Below are positions 54,097 to 63,346 of a DNA stretch of 64,000 nt, piece by piece; position 1 is the first letter of the stretch, and the number at the start of each line of letters is the position of its first letter. Below the pieces are notes generated by a model. It saw nothing but the letters and a program-made list of their open reading frames with translations. It was not told the DNA's origin and searched no databases. Source of the stretch: Chitinophaga pinensis. Its GTDB lineage: Bacteria > Bacteroidota > Bacteroidia > Chitinophagales > CAMDFR01. The translations under genes and the position numbers were made by a program. The DNA lies in contig CAMART010000014.1 of NCBI GenBank assembly GCA_945860705.1, positions 1-64,000 of the forward strand. The letters are read 5' to 3'.

Positions 54097-55617
54097 ATGA
54101 TGACGTACATACGAGAGATAGCGAAACATGAAGGCAAAGAAGTCACCCTCAAAGGATGGGTAGCTAATAAAAGAGATAGCAAAGGGCTAGCTTTTATTAT
54201 ACTAAGAGATGGTAGTGGATTTATACAATGTGTAGTGAGTGAAGAAACTATTGGCGCAGATAATTTTGAGCCAATAAAAAGACTGACGATGGAAAGTGCT
54301 GTGGAACTCAAAGGTACTGTTGTGAAAGATGAAAGACAGCTAGGAGGCTTTGAATTGCAAGTGAGTGAAGCAACTGTAATTAGTATTGCTGATGAATATC
54401 CGATTGCTAAAAAAGAACATGGTCCAGATTTCTTGATGGATCATCGTCACTTATGGCTCCGTAGCAAAAGACAATGGGCGATTATGCGCGTTAGAAATAG
54501 AATTATTTTTGCGATACATAATTTCTTTCAAGCAAAAGGTTTTGTGCAAATGGATGCTCCTATTTTCACAGCCAATGCTTGTGAAGGAACTACTGATTTA
54601 TTTGCTACAGATTTTTATGGAGAGCCTGCTTATTTATCACAATCAGGACAATTATATGGCGAAGCGATGGCGATGGCTCAAGGATTGATTTATACATTTG
54701 GTCCTACATTCAGAGCAGAGAAATCAAAAACACGTAGACACTTATCAGAGTTTTGGATGATAGAACCAGAGATGGCTTTCTTTGATTTGGATATGGATAT
54801 GGATTTGATAGAAGAGTTTATACAATATGTAGTAGCAGATATTTTAGCACATTGTAAAGTAGAATTGGAGACACTAGAAAGAGATACGACAATGCTCGAA
54901 AAAGTGAAAGAAAAATTTCCACGTATCACACACAATCATGCAGCCAAAATATTGAGAGGGGAAGTAGAGGTGAATGGTAAGAATGCACTTAAAATGCTCG
55001 AACAAGATACAGAAGATGCAAAAGCAAGAATAGAAGCATGCAAAACTGAAATAACTGATAGAGAACAAAAAATAGCTGGTGGAACATTGAAAAAAGGAGA
55101 AATTAATTTTAATCAAGCTGCTATAGATAGATTGAAAAACGAAATCAAAGATTTGGAGTCTACACTAGAAAATATTCCCGTATGGTATGCTAGTGCAAAA
55201 AACTTTGCAGACAATAATGATTTTGGTGGTAGCGATGAGACTATTTTGACTCGTCTATTCGGTACACCTATCATGGTATATAACTGGCCAGGAGAAATCA
55301 AAGCCTTCTATATGAAAGCCGATAAAAACGACCCATCTATTGCTCGTGGTGTAGATGTGCTCGCACCAGAAGGATATGGTGAGATAGTGGGTGGTGGGGA
55401 AAGAGAGACAGATATTGATTTATTAATCAAAAAAATAAACGAGCATCAATTGCCAATGGAGGCATTTGGTTGGTATCTAGATTTACGTAAATTTGGAAAC
55501 GTGCCACATAGTGGATTTGGACTAGGTTTGGAAAGAATCGTATCTTGGCTCTGTAAGCTAGACCACATACGCGAAACGATACCATTTGCAAGAAGTTATG
55601 GAAGAATCACCCCTTAG
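54097..55617 (+). CDS. asnS: Asparaginyl-tRNA synthetase
   Basis: AsnRS charges tRNA-Asn with asparagine. From ATG 54097 the protein is 506 residues. It has the OB-fold anticodon-binding domain (VTLKGWVANKRDSKGLAFI) and class II motifs: FVQMDAPIF region (motif 1), FRAEKSKTRRHLSEFWMIEPE (motif 2; shown to the first 20 as FRAEKSKTRRHLSEFWMIEP) and GFGLGLERIVSWLC (motif 3). About 80 residues of charged coiled coil (about 285-370, with KKGEINFNQAAIDRLKNEI) are inserted between motifs 2 and 3 compared with E. coli AsnRS. GatC is encoded 6 kb away, so an amidotransferase is also present. The stop codon lies in the loop of a terminator hairpin. Confidence 0.95.
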   Translation: MMTYIREIAKHEGKEVTLKGWVANKRDSKGLAFIILRDGSGFIQCVVSEETIGADNFEPIKRLTMESAVELKGTVVKDERQLGGFELQVSEATVISIADEYPIAKKEHGPDFLMDHRHLWLRSKRQWAIMRVRNRIIFAIHNFFQAKGFVQMDAPIFTANACEGTTDLFATDFYGEPAYLSQSGQLYGEAMAMAQGLIYTFGPTFRAEKSKTRRHLSEFWMIEPEMAFFDLDMDMDLIEEFIQYVVADILAHCKVELETLERDTTMLEKVKEKFPRITHNHAAKILRGEVEVNGKNALKMLEQDTEDAKARIEACKTEITDREQKIAGGTLKKGEINFNQAAIDRLKNEIKDLESTLENIPVWYASAKNFADNNDFGGSDETILTRLFGTPIMVYNWPGEIKAFYMKADKNDPSIARGVDVLAPEGYGEIVGGGERETDIDLLIKKINEHQLPMEAFGWYLDLRKFGNVPHSGFGLGLERIVSWLCKLDHIRETIPFARSYGRITP

Positions 55618-55630
55618 GGTGATTTTTTTT
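55605..55630 (+). terminator. Rho-independent terminator overlapping the asnS stop
   Basis: AATCACCC at 55605-55612 pairs with GGGTGATT at 55617-55624 around CTTA and is followed by six T (55625-55630). The asnS TAG lies at 55615-55617, inside the hairpin. Confidence 0.85.
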
Positions 55631-55683
55631 GTAATATAAGCAACTTATATATTATATTTACGTTATATAAAAAAATAAAAGCT

Positions 55684-58600
55684 ATGATTAAACAAATTAC
55701 AAAACAATTATTTATTATTTTAACGCTCGTACTTAGTTCATTTATGCTCCGAGCACAAATGGCTACAACACTTGTTGGCACGGGTACCAACGGATTTCTT
55801 CAAGGTACATTTCTCGAAGTAGGAATTTCTTATTGTGGTTCGTATGGTACTGAAGCAGTAGGTACACCAGCTGGTTTTCACCCACGTTTTGCAGGTATGG
55901 ATGGTATTGGTTTTGTGGCAGATGTAGGTCGTGATGGTTGGAGTGCAGGTTCACCAGATTTTTGTGGAGATTATTTTCTTCCGGGTTCTCCAGTAGAAGG
56001 ATGGGGTATAGAGTTTGATGGTAATACTTACATCAATACAGATAGGTGTATTACTAACGATATTGCTGGTACTACATTGTCTACTACCTATATTGGTTCT
56101 GAATTGAAGAATGTATGGGAAGGAAGTATATCAGGTATGACTATAAGACAAGAAACCTATTTTCCAGACAATGCATTATTCTTTGTCACAAAAGTTTTTA
56201 TGACAAATACTACTGCTGCTCCTATGAACAATGTAGTATATGCAAGAAACGTAGATCCAGATAATGACCAACCGATTAGTGGAGATTTTACAACAAGTAA
56301 TACTGTAGTTTCACAACCAAATATTTCAAATTGCGATGCGCTAGTTACCGCAGTAGGTTTATCACCAGGTTGTTATTTAGGCTTAGGTGCTCGTTCACAA
56401 AATGCTCGAGTAGGTGTGGGAGGCTTTTCTACTGTTGGTCCATTATCAGATTATTATACATCCTTAAGAGATACTACTACTGGGCATTTTAGTACTGCTG
56501 ATGAAGCAATTTCTATTATGTTTAATTGGCCTACTATAGCTCCAGGGCAGACTGTACAAGCTGCTTTTGCATATATACTCAATGCTTCAGATTTAGCTAT
56601 AGCTCTTGAATCCACAGGAGGAGCTCTAATCTATTCAGATAGTTCAGATATTACTGTATCGCTTAGAGATTCAATCTGTCCTAATGATACACTAGAATTG
56701 ACTATTGCATCAGATACATCATACGATTGGTTTTGGACACCAAATTATAGAATCAATACCACAACTGGAAATACAGTTAGAGTTTATCCAGATACTACTA
56801 CTACATATACTGCTATAGGTATCAATGGTCCATGTGGTACTATCACTAGAGAAATCACCATCACTGCAAGTCCTCTTATTAGAGTAAATGCAGGACCAGA
56901 TCAAACTATATGTCAAGGTAGAAGTGCAACACTGAGAGCTACAAATGCATCAGCATTCACATGGACTCCAGCAAGTACATTATCGCCTAGTACTGGATCT
57001 GTCGTCACAGCGACACCATTAGTTAATACTACATATATTGTTGCATCCAATTGTGGTCTAGATACTGTAAATATAAACGTAGTACCTAATTATGCCATAC
57101 AGTTGTCTAAAGATACTTCAGTTTGTTTAGGAAGTAGTGCGCCATTATCATTAGCGATTGTTCCAGCTCAGCCATTTACATTTGATTGGATCAATGATGC
57201 TACACTTAGTGATTCGCTTATTGTAAATCCACTAGCCACACCTATAGTTAATACAAGATATAATATTAGATTATCCTCTGTTGCAGGTTGTGTAAGAGAT
57301 ACTTTTATTAATGTAAATATAAGAGGTGTATATCCTGTTGTAAATATTGAAGGTAAATCTCCTATTTGTTATGGCGATAGTTCAGAGTTTTATGCAAGTG
57401 CATTCAATCCATTATGTACCAAATATACTCAGTCAAAAGAAACCTATGCACCAGAACTAGGTGTAGGAACAAATTTAGTAATAGTGAATGATTCATCAAA
57501 AAGAATTCCGCTAGGTTTTAGATTTAATTTCTTCTGTAGTTCATATGATTCTATATCTGTAAATGATAAAGGATATCTCACATTTAAAAATGAAGTAGTC
57601 CCTTTTGGTGGTCCAGGTTTTATTCCTAATACATTTGATCCAAATGATATTATTGCATTTGCATGGAGTGATTACGATCCTACTTTGGGTGGTAGTGTAG
57701 ATTATAGAACTATAGGAAGTGCTCCAAATAGAAAATTTGTTATAAATTTTTTAAATCAAAGACAGGCATTTGGATTGCCTACAGATACTGCAATTACTAC
57801 ACAAATCATCTTATACGAAACATCAAACATTATAGAAATACAAACATTATTTGCTAATAATCTATTCTGTACACAAGGATTAGAAGATGCTTTTGGAACC
57901 AATTCATTAGTAGTAGCAGGTAGAAATTTTGTAAACTTAAATTTTAGAGCTTCTGAATGTAGAAGATTAGTTCCTACCAATTTAGTGGGTCCTACTACCT
58001 ATAATTGGTCTCCTTCTTCAGTAGTTTCTTCTATTACTAAAAATCCTACTACAGTTTATTCTTCTAGTCCTGTAACTCTTTCTGTGACTGTATCTGACAA
58101 TGGTTGCGCTACTACAGCTACTAAAATTTTAAGAGTAGATTCTTCACTTCAAATATACGCAGTGACTGCAGATACTAATTTATGTAGCAATCAATTGTTC
58201 CCATTATTTGTAAGATCTTATAGAGATAGTATTACGGATATTGTTACTGATTGCAAAAAATTTGATGTATTTACAGAAACGTATGCATTGATTACTGGTA
58301 GCGGTACTTCTATAGATTTATTTGACCCTACATATACATTCACAGATTTAGATGAAGGCAACTCAAGAGCAATACCTATTGGATTTAATTTCCCATTCTA
58401 TTGCAGCAATTTTGATAGTCTATATGTAAATGCTAACGGATTTGTTACTTTCGGAAGTCCATATTTTGGTTTTTCTGGTCCACAGTTTATACCAAATCCT
58501 ACTACACCAAATAATCTGATAGCTGTTCATTGGGATGATATGAATCTAAATTTTGGAGGATCAATTGACTATAGAACAATCGGTACTGCTCCAAACAGGC

Positions 58601-59544
58601 AATTCATTATTAATTATAATGATGTTTCTATAAACTTTGGATTTGGAGCTTATAAAGGGCAATTAATAATAAATGAAGCTGATAGTAGTATTATTATCTA
58701 TCACACATATGCAAATGGAGCTTTCTTCACTACTTGTGGAGTTGAGAATGCAATCGGAAATGAAGCAACATCTCCATTAAATAGAAATCAAAATTTTTGG
58801 AATTTATTTATGCCTGAAGGATGGAAATTTAAACCACGTCAAGATATAGATCCTGCTAGAACATTGAGCTATACTTGGACACCTTCTACTACACTTACAG
58901 CGCCAAATACTTCAGATCCAATTGCAAATGTAAATGGAAATGTATCTTATACAGTAGAAGTTAGTGATGGAGTTTGTAAAGATTATGCTACAGTAAATAT
59001 CACAGTAAATCCTTTAGAAGTAACTGTAGGTGCAGATACAGCCATATGTCCTGAATATCCTGTACAACTTCAAGCTACAGGGGCTACCTCATATTCTTGG
59101 TTCCCTATCATAGGTTTATCTGCAGCTAATATCAGCAATCCGATAGCTAGCGCAGCTACTACGGAAACATACATAGTTACAGGTTCAAATAGCTCGGGTT
59201 GTGTAAGTATTGATACCATTACAATAGTAAGAGATCCTGCTTTATGCCCAGATGTAAAATATGCCTTTCCTAATGCATTTACACCAAATGGTGATGGATT
59301 AAATGATGCATTTTATCCAGTAATCACTAAAGATGTAACTGTAAAAGAAATGAAAATATTTAATAGATGGGGAGGCGCAGTACATGATAGTAATTTATCT
59401 CCAGGATGGAATGGTAGCTTCAATGGAGTTGCTCAACCAGTAGGAACTTATGTATATTCTATCACATTTACATATCCAGATATTAATAATGGAGGTCAAA
59501 TGGTAGATAAAATGTTTACTGGAACAGTATCATTGATTAGATAA
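55684..59544 (+). CDS. Large T9SS type B cargo with a duplicated beta domain
   Basis: The 1286-residue secreted protein has a signal peptide (about residues 1-24). An N-terminal domain (about 25-320) has regularly spaced aromatic and glycine residues. Ig-like or PKD-like repeats follow, then two copies of a domain of about 210-230 residues (about 556-764 and 828-1059). The copies share DYRTIG-APNR and FIPN-PN motifs. The C-terminal type B sorting domain (about 1195-1286) has FPNAFTPNGDGLNDAFYPV, FNRWGGAVHDS and ends VSLIR. It is a surface adhesin-like protein, exported by the T9SS. A terminator follows. No porP/sprF gene is adjacent. Confidence 0.88.
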   Translation: MIKQITKQLFIILTLVLSSFMLRAQMATTLVGTGTNGFLQGTFLEVGISYCGSYGTEAVGTPAGFHPRFAGMDGIGFVADVGRDGWSAGSPDFCGDYFLPGSPVEGWGIEFDGNTYINTDRCITNDIAGTTLSTTYIGSELKNVWEGSISGMTIRQETYFPDNALFFVTKVFMTNTTAAPMNNVVYARNVDPDNDQPISGDFTTSNTVVSQPNISNCDALVTAVGLSPGCYLGLGARSQNARVGVGGFSTVGPLSDYYTSLRDTTTGHFSTADEAISIMFNWPTIAPGQTVQAAFAYILNASDLAIALESTGGALIYSDSSDITVSLRDSICPNDTLELTIASDTSYDWFWTPNYRINTTTGNTVRVYPDTTTTYTAIGINGPCGTITREITITASPLIRVNAGPDQTICQGRSATLRATNASAFTWTPASTLSPSTGSVVTATPLVNTTYIVASNCGLDTVNINVVPNYAIQLSKDTSVCLGSSAPLSLAIVPAQPFTFDWINDATLSDSLIVNPLATPIVNTRYNIRLSSVAGCVRDTFINVNIRGVYPVVNIEGKSPICYGDSSEFYASAFNPLCTKYTQSKETYAPELGVGTNLVIVNDSSKRIPLGFRFNFFCSSYDSISVNDKGYLTFKNEVVPFGGPGFIPNTFDPNDIIAFAWSDYDPTLGGSVDYRTIGSAPNRKFVINFLNQRQAFGLPTDTAITTQIILYETSNIIEIQTLFANNLFCTQGLEDAFGTNSLVVAGRNFVNLNFRASECRRLVPTNLVGPTTYNWSPSSVVSSITKNPTTVYSSSPVTLSVTVSDNGCATTATKILRVDSSLQIYAVTADTNLCSNQLFPLFVRSYRDSITDIVTDCKKFDVFTETYALITGSGTSIDLFDPTYTFTDLDEGNSRAIPIGFNFPFYCSNFDSLYVNANGFVTFGSPYFGFSGPQFIPNPTTPNNLIAVHWDDMNLNFGGSIDYRTIGTAPNRQFIINYNDVSINFGFGAYKGQLIINEADSSIIIYHTYANGAFFTTCGVENAIGNEATSPLNRNQNFWNLFMPEGWKFKPRQDIDPARTLSYTWTPSTTLTAPNTSDPIANVNGNVSYTVEVSDGVCKDYATVNITVNPLEVTVGADTAICPEYPVQLQATGATSYSWFPIIGLSAANISNPIASAATTETYIVTGSNSSGCVSIDTITIVRDPALCPDVKYAFPNAFTPNGDGLNDAFYPVITKDVTVKEMKIFNRWGGAVHDSNLSPGWNGSFNGVAQPVGTYVYSITFTYPDINNGGQMVDKMFTGTVSLIR

Positions 59545-59575
59545 TTAGTAATCAAATTTTATAAATAACTCTTAA

Positions 59576-59607
59576 AAGGTAGTTGATTTTTTCAACTACC
59601 TTTTTTA
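59576..59607 (+). terminator. Rho-independent terminator after the 1286-residue cargo gene
   Basis: AAGGTAGTTGA at 59576-59586 pairs with 59592-59602 around a T-rich loop and is followed by T residues and AT-rich sequence. Confidence 0.88.
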
Positions 59608-59633
59608 TTTTAGAATTTATTTTATGGAAATAT

Positions 59634-59656
59634 AAAAAAAGCCACCTATTACTAAG
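59634..59656 (-). terminator. Probable terminator after the deoxynucleoside kinase gene
   Basis: On the minus strand AGCCAC and GTGGCT form a short stem with a loop and are followed by a run of T. It is about 40 bases after the kinase stop and faces the terminator of the convergent cargo gene. Confidence 0.65.
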
Positions 59657-59694
59657 TGGCTTACATACTCTATTGTTAGGTAGAAATGATATTG

Positions 59695-60342
59695 TTAAAA
59701 TAAACCGTTGAGTTCTGCTAATACTTTGTTTACTACTTCTCCTAGTTGTTCTTTATCATCTACAAAATTACAATTGTCTACATCTATCACCAGCATTTTC
59801 CCATCCTTATATTTTCCTGCCCAGCTATCATAGTAGTCATTCAGTCTCTTTAAATAATCTAAACGAAGATTATCTTCATATTCTCTACCTCTTTTTTGTA
59901 TTTGATTTACTAGAGTAGGTATAGATGCTTTTAAATAAATCACTAAATCGGGTGGCTTGATACTAGATGAGATAGTCTCAAAAAGACTTAAATAATTTTC
60001 ATAATCTCTAGTGCTCATCAATCCCATAGAATGTAGATTGGGTGCAAATATTTGAGCATCTTCATAGATACTTCTATCTTGTATCACTACAGATTTTCCT
60101 CTTTGTATTTCTAGTATTTGTTTAAATCTACTATTCAAGAAAAATATTTGAAGATTGAATGACCATCTAGGCATGTCTTCATAAAAATCATTCAAATATG
60201 GATTGTTTTCTACATCTTCATACTGAGGTTCCCATCCAAAATGTTTTGAAAGTGCTGTAGTAAGTGTAGTTTTACCTGCGCCTATATTTCCAGCTATTAC
60301 TATATGTTTTACTTCCTTAGAAAGTTTAGCGGTTTTTGCCAC
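59695..60342 (-). CDS. Deoxynucleoside kinase
   Basis: The 215-residue protein phosphorylates deoxynucleosides for salvage. It has the P-loop GNIGAGKTT (residues 18-26), the substrate segment EDVENNPYLNDFY, the DRS motif in VVIQDRSIYEDAQIF, and a lid segment RGREYED. The family includes deoxyadenosine and deoxyguanosine kinases, and the exact base preference is not set by sequence. The start appears to be GTG at 60342 (AKTAKLSKEVKHIVIAG). It lies downstream of trpS on the same strand with a 100-base gap. Confidence 0.92.
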   Translation of the reverse strand: MAKTAKLSKEVKHIVIAGNIGAGKTTLTTALSKHFGWEPQYEDVENNPYLNDFYEDMPRWSFNLQIFFLNSRFKQILEIQRGKSVVIQDRSIYEDAQIFAPNLHSMGLMSTRDYENYLSLFETISSSIKPPDLVIYLKASIPTLVNQIQKRGREYEDNLRLDYLKRLNDYYDSWAGKYKDGKMLVIDVDNCNFVDDKEQLGEVVNKVLAELNGLF

Positions 60343-60441
60343 GATAAAAAGTGAGTTTTGGTATTAGTAAATTCTTAAGCAATACAAACTTATGAAATAT
60401 TTGCTGTATTATTCAATAAAAAATAGAAATGAGCGTAAAAT

Positions 60442-61443
60442 TTATGAGTTCATACTGTTTAGTCCTACTACATTTCTTACCAAGTCTATGGTCTTTTGTG
60501 CGCTCTCTCGAGCTTTTTCTCCACCTTCTTTCACTACATTGAGCAAGTAATTTCTGTCGTTTACTAGAGCTGTATATCGTTCTCTTATAGGCGCAATAAA
60601 GTTATTCATATCTTCACCTAGTTGAGTTTTGAAATCGCCGTATCTGATATTACATTCATTATAGGCCTTATCAAAATGGTCATAGGTTTCTTTACTAGAA
60701 ACTAACTCCATCAAATAAAATAGATTTTCTATTTCTATAGGTTTTGTTTGATTTGGTTCTGTAGGACCACTATCTGTTTTTGCTCTTTTCACTTTTTTGA
60801 TGATACTGTCTTTGTCATCTACCAAATAGATAGCACTATCGCCAGCATCGCTTTTACTCATTTTACCAGTACCTTGCAGTGAAGGAACCCGTATCAGATT
60901 TTCATCATTACTCACAGCTACAGGCATAGGAAAAATTTCAGCATCATAGTAGTGATTAAATCGCTGTGCAAAATTTCTGGCCATTTCTATATGTTGTTGT
61001 TGGTCTTCGCCCACAGGCACTTTGGTAGCTCTATGTATGAGAATATCTGCAGCCATTAGTACAGGATATGTGAGTAATCCAGCATTGAGCGTCTGTCCCT
61101 CTTTACGAGCTTTTTCTTTGAAAGTCACACACTTTTCTAGTTCGCCTTTGTATGCAAACATATTGAGCAAAAGATATAACTCAGGTATTTGTGGTACATG
61201 ACTTTGTATGTAGATAGTAGCCTTATTTGGGTCTACACCTATAGCTAAATATTCTGCCAATACATTGCTAATACTAGAACTGAGCTCACTGGATTTTGTA
61301 TGCGTAGTGAGGGCATGATAGTCTGCTATGAAGTAAAAGCAATTGTTTGTTTCCTGCATTTTTACATAGTTGATACCTGCACCAAGATAATTACCCAAGT
61401 GAAGTTTTCCAGTAGGACGCATGCCACTCAATATCGTTTCCAT
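60442..61443 (-). CDS. trpS: Tryptophanyl-tRNA synthetase
   Basis: TrpRS charges tRNA-Trp. The 333-residue class I enzyme has the HIGH-type motif HLGN (residues 15-18 in GKLHLGNYLGA) and KMSKS (residues 194-198 in GTGKMSKSDAGD). The length and N-terminus (METILSGMRPTGKLHLG) are standard. The start is ATG 61443. It is divergent from gatC across an 86-base gap. Confidence 0.97.
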   Translation of the reverse strand: METILSGMRPTGKLHLGNYLGAGINYVKMQETNNCFYFIADYHALTTHTKSSELSSSISNVLAEYLAIGVDPNKATIYIQSHVPQIPELYLLLNMFAYKGELEKCVTFKEKARKEGQTLNAGLLTYPVLMAADILIHRATKVPVGEDQQQHIEMARNFAQRFNHYYDAEIFPMPVAVSNDENLIRVPSLQGTGKMSKSDAGDSAIYLVDDKDSIIKKVKRAKTDSGPTEPNQTKPIEIENLFYLMELVSSKETYDHFDKAYNECNIRYGDFKTQLGEDMNNFIAPIRERYTALVNDRNYLLNVVKEGGEKARESAQKTIDLVRNVVGLNSMNS

Positions 61444-61508
61444 AAATTTATTTTTTGCTATGCAAAGTTAAGAAATACAAAATGAATCTTTTTACCAAAG
61501 AAAGCATT

Positions 61509-61516
61509 TATCTTTG
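61509..61516 (+). promoter_or_regulatory. -7 box upstream of gatC
   Basis: TATCTTTG fits TAnnTTTG and ends 13 bases before the gatC ATG at 61530. No -33 element is clear. Confidence 0.5.
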
Positions 61517-61529
61517 TAGTAAATAAAGA

Positions 61530-61820
61530 ATGATGGAAATCAATAACGAACTCATAGATAAATTGGCTACGCTGAGCAAACTAGAATTTGATGAGCAGAG
61601 TAGAGAGGAGATGAAAAAAAATCTTACTAAAATATTGGCTATGGTCAGTAAGATTGATGAACTCAATCTAGATAATATAGAGCCACTGAAATATATGACT
61701 GATGAAAGAAATATTTTAAGGGAAGATATCGTCACTGCTACACTCACCAAAGAAGAGATATTGCTCAATGCACCTCAAAAAGATTCGGATTATATCAAAG
61801 TACCTAAAGTAATGAAATAA
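61530..61820 (+). CDS. gatC: Asp-tRNA(Asn)/Glu-tRNA(Gln) amidotransferase subunit GatC
   Basis: GatC stabilises GatA in the GatCAB amidotransferase, which makes correctly charged Gln-tRNA or Asn-tRNA from mischarged forms. The 96-residue protein has [19 protein letters not shown], then a [16 protein letters not shown] segment, ending with a short tail. Two ATG codons at 61530 and 61533 are possible. gatA and gatB are not in the window. AsnRS is encoded nearby, so the enzyme most likely serves Glu-tRNA(Gln). Its stop overlaps the next gene's ATG by one base. Confidence 0.94.
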   Translation: MMEINNELIDKLATLSKLEFDEQSREEMKKNLTKILAMVSKIDELNLDNIEPLKYMTDERNILREDIVTATLTKEEILLNAPQKDSDYIKVPKVMK

Positions 61821-62518
61821 TGATAGAGCAAATAGCGCCTATTATATCATTGATAGATTTGCAAAAAGATTATTATCTAGGCAAAATGACTATTCCTGTT
61901 TTGAAAGGACTCAATATGTCTATTTTTAAAAATGAATATGTAGCCTTGATGGGTCCATCGGGTAGTGGTAAGTCTACACTGATGAATATACTAGGTTGCC
62001 TCGATACCCCTACTGGTGGAGAATATATACTCAACGGCAATAAAGTAGCAAAGATGAAAGACAATGAACTCGCTACAATTAGAAATAAAGAAATAGGTTT
62101 TGTTTTCCAAACATTTAATCTGATGCCACGACTCACAGCACTAGAAAATGTGGCTCTTCCTCTCGTATATGCTGGAGTATCTAAAAAAGAACGTATAGCT
62201 CAAGCAGAGCGTGTGCTAGAAGCAGTGAATCTTAAAGATAGAATGGATCACAAACCTAATGAACTTTCTGGTGGGCAACGACAAAGAGTGGCTATTGCTC
62301 GAGCACTAGTCAATAATCCAGCTATCATATTAGCAGATGAACCTACTGGAAACCTTGATACTAAAACCTCACACGAAATCATGGCTATTTTTGAAAATAT
62401 CAATAATAATGGCAATACAGTAATACTCGTGACACACGAAGAAGATATAGCACAGCATGCCAAAAGAGTCATCAGACTCAGAGATGGAGTGATAGAAACA
62501 GATACACTTACTCGTTAA
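61820..62518 (+). CDS. ABC transporter ATP-binding protein (LolD/MacB-like)
   Basis: The 232-residue ATPase has Walker [10 protein letters not shown] (residues 45-53), the [15 protein letters not shown] signature, Walker [10 protein letters not shown], and the MacB/LolD-type linker [12 protein letters not shown]. It would power a permease of the FtsX/MacB type that moves lipoproteins or other molecules across or out of the inner membrane. No permease gene is adjacent; the next gene is a beta-barrel protein. It starts within the last base of gatC, so translation is coupled. Confidence 0.9.
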   Translation: MIEQIAPIISLIDLQKDYYLGKMTIPVLKGLNMSIFKNEYVALMGPSGSGKSTLMNILGCLDTPTGGEYILNGNKVAKMKDNELATIRNKEIGFVFQTFNLMPRLTALENVALPLVYAGVSKKERIAQAERVLEAVNLKDRMDHKPNELSGGQRQRVAIARALVNNPAIILADEPTGNLDTKTSHEIMAIFENINNNGNTVILVTHEEDIAQHAKRVIRLRDGVIETDTLTR

Positions 62519-62589
62519 ACCATTTATTCAAAAAATTGTTAAATCATGATAAGACTTGCAGACCTGCTATAAAAGCTGATAAAAACATG

Positions 62590-62597
62590 TACCTTTG
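62590..62597 (+). promoter_or_regulatory. -7 box upstream of the beta-barrel gene
   Basis: TACCTTTG fits TAnnTTTG and ends 22 bases before the ATG at 62620. It suggests that the beta-barrel gene has its own transcript. Confidence 0.5.
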
Positions 62598-62619
62598 CAA
62601 GGATTTTATTAAAATAATT

Positions 62620-63342
62620 ATGAAGAAACTAATATATATAATACTACTATTCTCTGTTAGTATGTCATTTGCTCAAACAGAAAAAACTTCTCTAGACAAA
62701 GCAAAAAACTACTTAAATAAAAAACAAGATAGAATAGTTTTGAATTTGAATTTTGAAAATATGTTTCATCAGCAAACTACTGGATTCAAAACCAAATGGC
62801 AGTCGAGAGGATTGGATATTTATTTTATGTATGATATGCCTATCAAAAAATCTTTTGTGAGTTTCGCACCAGGTATAGGATTCAGTACTTCTAATATCTA
62901 TCACAACTCATCTATGCAGATAGATTCTACTTCTGGTAGAGCATTTTTCAAACCATATACGGATGAAACTATCAAAGCAAATTTTAAGAATATAAAAATT
63001 TCTACTAGTTATATTGATATTCCATTAGAGTTAAGATTTAGAACTAAGCCATTGGCATTTGATATGCGTTTCAAAGTGGCTATCGGAGTGAAATTTGGTA
63101 TGCGTATAGAAGCATTTACTAAGGAAAGAAGAAATGATTTATCTGCAGATGGTTCATATCAAAAATACATTGAAAAAGGATTTAGAAATCAAGTGCAAGC
63201 ATTTCGTTTTGGTCCTACATTCCGTATTGGTTATGGTCCAGTCAATTTAAATTTCTACTATAACGCTTTGAACTATTTCAAAAACGGTAAAGGTCCTGAT
63301 ATGCACGCATTCAGTGCAGGGATTAGTATTAATGGACTATAA
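62620..63342 (+). CDS. Outer membrane beta-barrel protein
   Basis: From ATG 62620 the protein is 240 residues, with a signal peptide (MKKLIYIILLFSVSMSFAQ). Alternating hydrophobic strands with aromatic caps follow (GLDIYFMYDMPI, YIDIPLELRF, FRFGPTFRIGYG), ending in the strand HAFSAGISI. It matches the broad outer-membrane beta-barrel families (OMP_b-brl, PorT-like) of Bacteroidota. Whether it is a specific T9SS component such as PorT cannot be told. It runs convergently to the lycopene cyclase gene. Confidence 0.75.
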   Translation: MKKLIYIILLFSVSMSFAQTEKTSLDKAKNYLNKKQDRIVLNLNFENMFHQQTTGFKTKWQSRGLDIYFMYDMPIKKSFVSFAPGIGFSTSNIYHNSSMQIDSTSGRAFFKPYTDETIKANFKNIKISTSYIDIPLELRFRTKPLAFDMRFKVAIGVKFGMRIEAFTKERRNDLSADGSYQKYIEKGFRNQVQAFRFGPTFRIGYGPVNLNFYYNALNYFKNGKGPDMHAFSAGISINGL

Positions 63343-63346
63343 ATAG

